A DNA stretch of 33,332 nt. Origin: Astrothelium macrocarpum. Its lineage: Eukaryota; Ascomycota; Dothideomycetes; Trypetheliales; Trypetheliaceae. Each line of letters begins with the position of its first letter. Position 1 is the stretch's first letter. Shown here piece after piece: positions 19,611 to 28,945 of this stretch. The position numbers were made by a program, and so were the translations under genes. A model generated the notes under the pieces. The model was not told the DNA's origin. It saw nothing but the letters and a program-made list of their open reading frames with translations, and did no database searches. Location of the stretch: positions 1 to 33,332 of the forward strand of contig JAGEMR010000213.1 in NCBI GenBank assembly GCA_021030915.1, in the 5' to 3' direction.

Positions 19611-22600
19611 ATGTCACCAGCAGAAGTCAGGAGCCGAGGAACAAATGACCGCGTAGACAGCTTACAACGTGAAGCCCGACCGAAGAGAGAGAGCTCAAGA
19701 AGTAAAACTGTGCTTTTAAAGCGCGAGGTCTACTCTTATGCTCTCCGGGCTGCCTATTTATCATATCTGTTGGAGCCTCGCGCGCGGAGGAAAGAACATG
19801 TCGCCGCTCAAAAACGACATGTTCAGAGATCTGCTACTTCAATCAATGACCTAGTCAAGGATTTTTCGCTCATTCGAGATTCAAGAAGTACCAAATTCCC
19901 ACATGGCTTCATGTCGGAGCTCGAAAAGCGCATCACCTTGGTCTTATATGGCAAAGAGAAGATGAAGGAGTATGATGATCCCTCAGTGAAACGGACCTTT
20001 GCCGCCTTCCTCAACGAGTTCAAGAAACCTGACTACAGAAAGTCCGTTGAAAAGGATCGCAGAGTTGAAGATTTACTACTCATCTTCTTTTCAAACGCTA
20101 CAAAAGTATTGCAGCAGGGCAAATCTCCCGAAGACGACGCTTGGAAGCTCATGGTTGACCGACATGTTGCTCTGTTCGTACGCCTAATCAGCGCTACATT
20201 GAAAGACCATGATTGGTCTAGGGAGCGACCAGAACTCGATACACGACTACAGACTCTTGAGGCCAAACTTCTTGTGCACGACCAAGACCTCTCAGCCGAG
20301 ACACAACGTAATGGCGGAGGAGGAGGAACAACAATTGAGGTCGAAGTACCTCGTAGCTACGAGATTAAGGATATGGCGCTGGTACAAGCTGTCTTAAGAA
20401 TATTTGACATGTCCAACGGTCAGGTGCAAGGAGACATCATAGACAATAAACCAAATTGGACAGAAGAGGCAGCGCTTCAAGATCTAAAGATGTACCAAAC
20501 GAATCTCAGTTTGAACACAAGAAAAACATTGACACACAATGACTTTGATCTCGACGAAGGATACGAGTCTTGGAAGAAAGCAGAAGTCCATGATTTAGCA
20601 CAACTTGTCATGTCCATCCTACAGTCAAGCCCAGAGCTCGCAAAGACGTCCGGCAGCTTCCTTCCACAATTTCAGGCCAATGCTAATGGCTCAGGGTCGG
20701 ATTCTGGATATTCTGATATGTCGCGAAAAATGTCCGAACAATCGCAATCAGATCCTGGCTCGCCTTATGTTGTCGATCAGCCTGTTGACATGAGCTTTCT
20801 CAATCTAGATGACAAGGTTGAAGACCTTCCAAAGGATGACCAGTCATACACTTTCATTCCGCCAGATCCTAGATCGTTCTATAGATATGTTCTGAACCTC
20901 GCGCTAAGTCATGACCTTCGCGACCAAGAGCTTCAGCCAACAGAAGCAACCGAGGAAACACCTTCCATCAAACTCCTCTCGAAGCAGTCAACAGAACTCC
21001 TGAATGAAATTGGAATTCGGTGGCGGATTCCCCAATTCTCTCGTCTCATCCTTTTGCTAGATGTCATTCGTGAGAAGTATATTAACCAGGAGATTCCATT
21101 GGACACTGTTGATGCGGCCTTCGAATTTGTGAAGAAGCCGCTTGATACTCGAAAGGGAAATAAATCCAGCCAAATAGTACAATCATCATTATTTGATCGA
21201 TCGAAATGGACAATCGCAGACTATGCATTGAATCAGCAAGTTCTTTCATCTTTACACGATGCTTTTCTACGAGAACTATTCGAAACCTTCATCCAATGCT
21301 ACGAAAGCAAGCCACCATCAATCGGTCCAGTCATGTACGTCCTTGAACATCATATCTATGACGATCCGCTGTTTGCCAAGACCCCGGAGGACTTGGATGA
21401 CTTTGCAGATCGAGTACGTGAAGCATTGCGAGAAAAGGCTCGAGATATGTATGGTGGCATGTTGGCCAAAGAACTCCCTAGTCAGCTAGAGCAGTGGGAA
21501 TTCTTCCACGTTATTCAGCTGGGCAAGTCAGTTATAAAGTTGGCGGAAAAGATTCAGAAGCGCTGGCGCAAAAATCCTGAAGCCATGGGCGTCAATCCAT
21601 TTACAATTCTTGTCGAAGAAGTGTTTCCTGCGTATATCGCGGACTCGAGGGATATTGTCAAACGAATCATGGAATTCGCTGAAAAGAAGGGCGAGCCCAT
21701 CCCAGTGCAAGATGGCTTTGATCTCTACAAAGAGCTTGTAGGCATTCGTCGGGTGTACTCGGATACATTGCCGGGTATTCCATTTCACTTCCAGATTGAG
21801 GATCTGTTGTCCGACTTTGTCTGGCGATGGATCAAGCTTACAGATACAAACATGAACGGCTGGGTTGAGAATGCTACGAAAGCGGACCAGTTCACTGTTC
21901 GGGTTGAGGGAGAGAACCAAGTGCCTAATGATAATGAGAGACATAGCGTCTCTGTGATTGACATTTTCCGATCTTTCAACGAAAGCATTGAGCAAATCGT
22001 TTCACTGGACTGGGATGATGACTTTCAATATGCAAAGTTTATGACGGCTATATCCAAGACTATTAGCGCTGGGCTTGGCCGGTATTGCGAGCTGGTGGAG
22101 CAAATGTTCACCAAAGAAATGGATCGATTGACCCCACAGCAAGAAGCTGAAGCGAGATTGACTCGGCAGGAGAAATGGGTGCAATTAGCCAAGGATGCAT
22201 GGTCACAAAAGGAGAAGATTGAGCCATTCCAGTTTTTGCCGGAGGTTTGTATTACTGAATCTGCTGCAGTTTTCCTGCGCTAAATCACTATCTAGTCGTT
22301 CGTCAAGCTCAATAATATTGAGTATGCAATTCTGCAGCTAGACAAGCTCGAGCACGAGGTCAACGTTGATGGATGCGCCGAAGCGATTCAACGACGTGAG
22401 CCGCAGATGAAGCTACACCAGCAAATTGACAAATACGTCTTTACCATTAAAATCATCGAAGCAGAGGATCTCAAAGCCTGTGACATTAATGGCCTGAGTG
22501 ATCCATACGTGGTACTTGGGGACGAATACCAAAAACGTTTAGCCAAGACTCGTATCCAATACAGCAATCTCAATCCGCGATGGGACGAAACCGTAGATAT

Positions 22601-23929
22601 AGTGACTAGAGGACCGCTCAACATCATTGCGACAATCTGGGACTGGGATGCTTTAGGAGACCATGATTGTGTTGGTCGAACATCCTTGAAATTGGACCCT
22701 TCCCACTTTCGTGATTACTTGCCCAGGGAGTATTGGCTGGATCTTGATACTCAGGGTCGATTACTACTCAGAGTAAGCATGGAGGGCGAAAGGGACGACA
22801 TTCAGTTTTACTTTGGCAAAGCTTTCCGGACCCTCAAACGGGCTGAACGTGACATGACTAGGAAAATCACTGACAAGGTACGCATTGTTAACAAGAGAAT
22901 AAGGTTTTTGCTAATTGTTCTGCAGCTATCGGCATACATCAATCATTGTCTGTCCAGGCGTGCACTCAAGAATTTGCTAAATAAACCGTTTACAGTGTCA
23001 GCGGTAACAGGCTATTTTGCACGTGCACGCACTCAATCTATCCAGCAGCAGCCAGGGCCATCCCAGGCTGAAGTTGCAAACACTCTGAAACCGCTCTTTA
23101 CTTATTTTGATGACAATTTTGCTATCATGAAGCAGACCTTGACCGATTCTGCCATGGTGACAGTCATGACCCGGTTATGGAAAGAAGTCCTTGCTACTAT
23201 TGAGTCGCTGCTCGTTCCCCCGTTATCAGACAAACCGTCATCACAGCGCCAGCTCACACAGCAGGAACTCGATATTGTCTTCAAATGGCTTGAGGTGCGA
23301 AATGGCTTCTCCCTCTTATATCCCCTTTCAATTAGTCGACTAACTCTTTTCAGATGCTTTTCGACTTCTTCCACGCCGTCGACGAAGACGGCATTGCCAA
23401 CGGTGTCCCCCTCGACATCCTCAAATCGCCCAAATACCACGAAATCGTCTCCATGAACTACTTCTACTTCCTCCCCACCGACGACCTGATCCGCGAAAGC
23501 GAGCGCATCGCCGCCGTCTCTCTCCAAAAACGCCAAGCCGCCGCAGCCCGAGACCACCGCCTGTCCGCGCCCGCGACGCTGCTCAGCGCGGCCGCAGCCA
23601 GCGGCAGCGGCAGCCACACGTTCGGCGGCGGCGCGGGCCTGATGGGCCTGCCGAGCACGCGACGCAGCAAGAGCATCATGCTCAGCCGCAACCTGGGCAC
23701 GATGAAGAAGGCCAAGGAGGAGAAGCGGCGCGAGATGCAGGCCGAGCCGAGCGACGACATCATCCTGCGCATCCTGAGGATGCGGCCGGAGGCCGAGCGG
23801 TACCTGCGCGATCGCAGCAGGCAGAAGGAGAGGCTGGCTGCCGCGGCCGCGGCGGAGATGATTGTGCGGCAGAGCTTGCTGGCTGGTGCGGGGGGCAGAG
23901 GAGGAGGGAGGATTCCTGGTGGGCGCTAG
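19611..23929 (+). CDS. Munc13/Ync13-like C2-MUN domain protein, four exons
   Basis: Exons 19611-22244, 22296-22877, 22926-23294 and 23354-23929 give 1386 aa; introns are 51, 48 and 59 bp. The N-terminal half is a long helical region, and the MUN/MHD1-type helical block extends to about residue 880. A C2 domain (about 925-1045) has D-I-N-G-L-S-D-P-Y in loop 1 and W-D-W-D-A-L-G-D-H-D in loop 3. Its acidic calcium-binding residues look intact. The MHD2-like part (about 1100-1240) follows, including D-F-F-H-A-V-D-E-D-G. The last ~130 residues are Ala/Arg/Gly-rich. The layout fits fungal Munc13 relatives such as fission yeast Ync13, which supports SNARE-dependent vesicle fusion and septum formation. 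The start is the first Met after an upstream stop; an additional 5' exon cannot be excluded. GC content and codon bias rise sharply in the last exon. Confidence 0.88.
22878..22925 (+). other. 48-bp intron without an in-frame stop
   Basis: The boundaries are GTACGC...CTGCAG with a GCTAAT branch-like sequence. Its length is a multiple of three and it contains no in-frame stop. Retention would add 16 residues between the C2 and MHD2 regions instead of killing the protein. Confidence 0.7.
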
Positions 23930-25442
23930 GTTTTGAGAGGGATCACCCCGTTAGCTGCGATTAATATGCGAGATTGGGGTTTTTCGGCTGCAGTTGAACT
24001 TCACCACGTGCTTGTTCTGGCCTTTTTTGTTCCGGTTGCGAAAGTTGACAGAGAGCAAGACGAGCGGGGGCGCTTTGTAAATGATGGACCCATTCGACTT
24101 GCAGGCAAGCGAGCACTGTTTGGCGTCTAGGTCTTGCGCTGGCAAGGGCACATGGCGCATGCTGGATTTATGGGGGGTGACTTGGCACAGGTAATACGCA
24201 TGATGCTGAGGTCAGATATGGAATCTTATTGGTGAAGGGGTTTCTTTCAGGAGATGTACATATAGCTTTTCTGCAGCAGCAAATATAACGTAATTTACAT
24301 GGCTGATGCAAGAGCGTTGAAAGATCGGGGTGGAATTTGATCTGTGTTTGAAGTCGTATATATTAGCTTCAATAGGCTGTTGTTTTGGCGAGCGACCTGC
24401 ACCGAAATCAACCAACCAGCATCTTGAAGTAAGCTGGGGATTCCCTGTTGATGGTACCATTCGTAGAATGCAGCAAGGATTTTGACAGAAGGAAAGCCGC
24501 TCCGCTTGAACAGACAATAATCCAAATGAATCCACCTCCTTGTCCTTTCGGTCAAATTTGCCGTCATTCATGGTCATGCAGAAAAGATTGTTGACCGGTG
24601 ATTCGCCAATACCATCGGCTATACCCATTTTGATGGACAGTTTCCGACCTATTCACTTGGGTACCTGACTTTTGCTAAGCGCAATCCTCTGATCCTAAAG
24701 GAACACGAAACTTTGAGTATTCAAGTCACATAACCCAGTCTTAACTGAGTCACGTGTCTGTAGAGGTGCCAATCACAAGGTTGAGTCTGGCTGTTTCGTT
24801 ATCGAACAGATCAGACTCGTGCAGTCCCAGCTCAAAACCATGATTCAAATCAGTCGTTGTAAGAGCTTCATCTACGACGGAACAGGATGAATTCAGCTCG
24901 TGTTACTCAGATAATGCTCAGGCTTATGGCTTAGGGCATTTCTCCTCAATTTTGAGCCGTTGGTCAACATCCAGCTCCTTTTCCTCTTCGATTAGTATAT
25001 CTCTGTCTCTTGGCAACAGCTGTTGCTTGCATGGAAGGAAAAGACTAGAAGCAGAGATCTCAGTTGCTACAGCTGAATGATGGTCCGCGAGCTTTAGGCT
25101 GATCTACCTACTTGAAGGATCTATATCTCTTGGCACGCCAACCAATTTTGAGTGAATCGTGCATGATTCATCCGCAGACGTGGTAAGGTTGAGAGTATTG
25201 CCAGCTGATTTCGAGCTACTCTTGCTCAAAGCTAGATGTACTATTTCCCCGGTTGGTCATGAGCAAGGTGGTCTACAACAATAAGCCACATGTGAGATTG
25301 CCAATCTAGGATCTTCGCAGTCTATAAACTTCGTTGCTCCGACACGGAATTCCCTACTCATTCTAAAGACCTCCAAAGTACTTATTTCACTCGTTTATCA
25401 GTACCACTCGCTGTATACTCCTAATATTCCACAGTTGAAATC
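23930..25442. other. Intergenic, about 1.5 kb
   Basis: No supported gene. A 138-codon minus-strand frame (24212-24628) has no domain or family resemblance and is not called. Two CACGTG E-boxes occur, at 24005-24010 and 24751-24756; the second reads TCACGTG and lies about 690 bp before the next gene. Confidence 0.5.
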
Positions 25443-26122
25443 ATGCAGGCCATGATATTTCGACGACCAAAAGTGTTTTCTTCATCCGCTCGAACTACAG
25501 CTTCGAATGCGAAAGCGGTAGAGTCAAACTATGGTCAGAAGTCAAACGGTGTCTCTCTTAACCATCTTGTCAATGCGCGAAGTCGGGAAAAGTCCAAAGC
25601 GCAGACGCTTGAAGAATGTCGCCATCAGAATACCTTCGAAAAAATTTCACATCGCTATTGGACAAGTCGCTATGAAGCCGAATGGCGGTGTCAGGAATGG
25701 CAGAGGCCGGAGACCCACATTGTGTGTCAGTAAGTTGGGCTAATTTGGCAGACAAAGACACTTTAGACCATATCCTGATACATAGCTCTAGACAAGCATC
25801 TGATGTTGGCCACGACTGCGAGCTTTGCTATTGGGCCAAAGTCTTTGAAGGGACCATCAAGCGTGAACGTCACCAACGTCTTCAGCTTCATGAGAAACTT
25901 CTAGACCATGTCGCCTATCCTCATGGACCATGCAATCTCTGCGATCATGCCGTTTTTGCTTCAAATTCTCGACGAGTTGATGCAGAGGAACTCAAAGAGA
26001 GAGCGAAGGTGAGGGAAACGGCGGCGCTGGCCAAGACCCAGCTGCAAGATATTCATGAAATGAAAATGATTGCGGGAATGATGCAATGGCTCTGGGAAGC
26101 AGAGACAAAGGGTTTGGGTTAG
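25443..26122 (+). CDS. Uncharacterised protein with paired CxxC motifs, two exons
   Basis: Exons 25443-25729 and 25792-26122 are joined by a 62-bp GTAAGT...CTAG intron (205 aa); the frame is kept. The N-terminus M-Q-A-M-I-F-R-R-P-K-V-F-S-S-S-A-R is basic and Ser-rich, which would suit a mitochondrial presequence. Residues in exon 2 contain D-C-E-L-C-Y-W and, about 45 residues later, G-P-C-N-L-C-D-H; two such CxxC pairs could bind zinc. Tyr/Trp/Arg-rich sequence precedes them and a charged helical tail follows. I do not recognise the family. Gene status rests on the clean splice and the protein-like composition across it. Confidence 0.55.
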
Positions 26123-26455
26123 ATGGAGAGCCCATGCGAAATTATGATCATGTTTTGAAAGTTTCCGCCCGGTGCTTGGAAGGCTCCGGAGGTGAATATC
26201 TGTTTGCTGATGACTGAGTGGCTGGATCTGCTCCGAACCTTGATGAATTGAATTAGTGATGGGAATTCGAGAAATATGTTGTGGATGTACTCAGGTATAT
26301 GAGCCAGACCCTTGGTCTGCTGATCCCGTAGAGAATGATTACAGCATTATGATGACTCATAGCTCGGATGATTTCCTATGCCAAAAGTAATTTGAAGAGA
26401 GCGCATTGTACACCACAGGCCATGTCCATTTCCTGAAAAATAACATCATTGCTAT
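26123..26455. other. Spacer
   Basis: No gene or structured feature recognised. It presumably contains the promoter of the next gene. Confidence 0.4.
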
Positions 26456-27199
26456 TTGTGTTCCTTGCAAACGAACTCTTACCAGACTCACACAACAGAC
26501 GTGTACAGCCAGGCATCAAGCGAAAATTTGCGAACACGAAAAGGATACACAGATACAGAAATGCAACGAACAAGGTCAATGTCGGGATATAGGAGAAATA
26601 GCACTAGAGGCCGGACAAGTTCAACAGCCATGTCCAGTCAGAGCATTAAATACCTACCTATGATCTACAACTTCCAAGAGGCTCTCGAACGACAACTCAA
26701 GCCGTTCGCTTGTGGCAATGCGCCTCTTGAGAATATTGATAAGTACATTCGTGCGTCCGTCTCTCCGGATGAGGATCAGTACAGCAGCGTGCTGGCTCCA
26801 TGTTTGTGGGTGTCCTCATTTTTCTTCCCCAATCTTCGTTTTTTTTTTTTCCTATGGAACAATCCTTAGCTAATGAATCGAATGTGCAGCCACTCCTCTA
26901 TATTCGGCGTCGAATGCACGGCCTGTGTCATGGTAGAGTCGCTCATGTCCGACAAGCAAATAGTAGAGAATCCAGCTGGATGGTTGCTTGCGCTGTGCGA
27001 ACGCATGCGGACCTCACAGCCTATGGACCCTCAACAAAGTGTGGAGAGAGAAGAAGAGTTTCGAAAGATTATAGAGAGATTGAGCGAGTTGGAGGAGGTA
27101 CTAAGGGATTTGAAAGTGCTTATGGAGGCAGATAAGAAGATGCAGAGATGGGCGGAGCAATGGAATCCCGTGGAGGATAGCGTGATTGAGGAAGACTGA
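26456..27199 (+). CDS. Uncharacterised coiled-coil protein, two exons
   Basis: Exons 26456-26805 and 26890-27199 are joined by an 84-bp intron (GTGGGT...GTGCAG, branch-like GCTAAT at about 26868), giving 219 aa. The start is uncertain: later in-frame Met codons (for example before S-S-Q-S-I-K-Y-L) would also serve. The middle reads like a folded domain (I-Y-N-F-Q-E-A-L-E-R-Q-L, then E-C-T-A-C-V-M-V-E-S-L-M). The C-terminal ~65 residues are Glu/Lys/Leu-rich with heptad spacing, a probable coiled coil, ending in an acidic tail. No known family was recognised. A poly-T run lies inside the intron. Confidence 0.5.
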
Positions 27200-27944
27200 A
27201 GCGTTACAAATACGACAACTTTCAATGGGCTAAGGCGGCTTTCCAAAAAACCAAACAACAGTGCGAAACATTCCCGATAGCTTTGTCGCTTCCCTTGATT
27301 GTTTTTTGGAAGCCTTGCAGCCCAGTCACCTCCCAAAGAACTCCACGCAAGTAACTTGGAGAACCCTGAAAGAAAGACTGAATATGAAGACGAAAAAAGA
27401 AAGAGAAAGGGGCAAAGACAGGGTCATACAAGATGGACGCGACCGCATAGTAGATAGGATATCCTCAAACCGTTGGCTGGTGTGCAAGTCGTGGGGCTCA
27501 CAGATTAGCAAAATATGAGATTGGTGAAATAGCGAACATATCATGGCCACCCTCCGATCTGTGTAATACAACAGAAAACTTGCTGAGCCAGGATTTTGCA
27601 AATATGCCAGCACAAGCCGTGGCCTGAAAATTTAGCCAAAAGGAGTGACGGCTTTACCAGATGAGCCGTGACGGAAACAAACGATAAGCCAAGTCAATGC
27701 TTTCAAGCAATGCAGAAAATACCAATTGGGATGCCTTGGAAGCTGAAATGGCTTGGTACGCAAAGGTTATTTTGTCCCAAGATGACGTTAACTTTTGGCG
27801 AAGAAGCTGGAAGTTGTCCCGATTAGAGGTGGCAGAAATTCACACCGCTTTCTATCCTACCGTAGCACCATCATTTTGTCCTGCACCATCTGATTTTTGG
27901 TACATTCATATCCAAGCTCTCGCTGGAAGGTAGCAATCGGCAAA
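27200..27944. other. Spacer and RLP24 upstream region
   Basis: Contains the RLP24 promoter. A 78-codon frame (27697-27933) ends 11 bp before the RLP24 start; it lacks any recognisable motif and is not called. Candidate regulatory sites are listed separately. Confidence 0.5.
27625..27669 (+). promoter_or_regulatory. RRPE-like and PAC-like motifs upstream of RLP24, with a palindrome
   Basis: TGAAAATTT (27625-27633) resembles the RRPE element and GATGAG (27660-27665) the core of PAC. Both are known from yeast promoters of ribosome-biogenesis genes, the class to which Rlp24 belongs. An inverted repeat ACGGCT/AGCCGT (27648-27653 and 27664-27669) overlaps the PAC-like site. They lie about 280-320 bp before the start codon. 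The motifs are short, so chance occurrence is possible. Confidence 0.35.
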
Positions 27945-28642
27945 ATGAGGTTTGAAACTCTCAATGACTCTAACATATCCATGCACTGACAGGAACACAG
28001 AATCGAGACATGTTACTTCTGTAGCAGACCCGTCTACCCCAGCAAAGGTACGCACTATTCTTTTCTGGTACCCCTCTATAGGTCTGATAAAACTTCCAAG
28101 GCATCACATTCATCCGGAATGACGCCCGTCCCTTCCACTTCTGTCGCTCGAAATGCCACAAAAACTTCAAAATGAAGCGTAATCCACGCAAGCTTGGCTG
28201 GACTAAAGCTTTCCGTCGCGCTCACGGCAAAGAACTCACAGTGGATTCCACTCTCGCCTTTGCAGCTCGTCGCAACATTCCTGTCCGCTATAACCGCAAC
28301 CTGGTGCAGGAGACATTGCGGGCGATGGAGCGGGTGGAGGAGATTAGAGCGAAGAGAGAGCGCAGACATTACGTGGAGAGGATGAGAGGAAAGAAGACGA
28401 GGGAGAGGATGGAAGATCGCAAGTTGGTGAAGGAGAACCAGCATCTGTTACCGCCAGAGGAGAGGGATGCGGTGGTGGAGGAGTTGGAGACGGAGGAGCA
28501 GATACCGATGGAAGGGCAGAAGGTGGTGGAGGTGACGGAGCAAGAAGAGGACTTGGAGTTGCCACCACAGAAACAGAAGCAGAAGCAGAAGATGAAAATG
28601 CTGGTTGGGGGTGGAGTAGAGAAGATGGATGTCGATTCTTGA
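27945..28642 (+). CDS. RLP24: 60S ribosome-assembly factor Rlp24, three exons
   Basis: Exons are 27945-27949 (only ATG plus AG), 28001-28047 and 28101-28642. Introns are 51 bp (GTTTGA...CACAG) and 53 bp (GTACGC...CCAAG). The product is 197 aa and its start, M-R-I-E-T-C-Y-F-C-S-R-P, matches Rlp24/eL24 proteins. A C-x2-C...C-x3-C zinc ribbon uses Cys6, 9, 32 and 36, followed by K-M-K-R-N-P-R-K-L-G-W-T-K-A and P-V-R-Y-N-R. The long basic and then Glu/Gln/Lys-rich tail separates it from ribosomal protein eL24. In yeast Rlp24 occupies the eL24 site on nuclear pre-60S particles and recruits and activates the AAA-ATPase Afg2/Drg1 in the cytoplasm for its own release. It is convergent with the DUF3074 gene, about 300 bp apart. 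Confidence 0.93.
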
Positions 28643-28945
28643 CACGGTACTTTCTCGGTTATGTATTTGTAGCACCTGAGCGAAGCGCGATCATGGCGGT
28701 GTATGACGGCGTTGTGGTGCGATCATGGCTAATTTTGCTACCTCGTCACCTTTAGTCAATAATTCAAGCTCGATATCCTATTTCAGTCGAGAACACTCAG
28801 GAATTTGAGCAGTCTATTCCAAATAAAACCACCTCGTAAAACTCCAGAAAAGCACATTTTCGTGATTCATACATACATACACACATGCACATGCAATTTT
28901 CCAAAGTCCCGTCAGCCCAAACACCACTCCAAGATCCCTATCCCT
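28643..28945. other. Convergent 3' region between RLP24 and the DUF3074 gene
   Basis: About 300 bp holding both 3' ends. An ACATACATAC-like short repeat is visible near 28870-28890. No gene. Confidence 0.5.

Noticed and set aside
23102..23772. Minus-strand frames opposite the last exon of the Munc13-like gene
   Set aside because: Shadow frames of a GC-rich exon; Gly/Ala/Val-rich without structure.
24212..24628. 138-codon minus-strand frame after the Munc13-like gene
   Set aside because: No family resemblance, no periodicity, and it lies in what is probably 3' UTR and spacer.
27697..27933. 78-codon frame just upstream of RLP24
   Set aside because: Ends 11 bp before the RLP24 start and has no motif; probably leader or promoter sequence.
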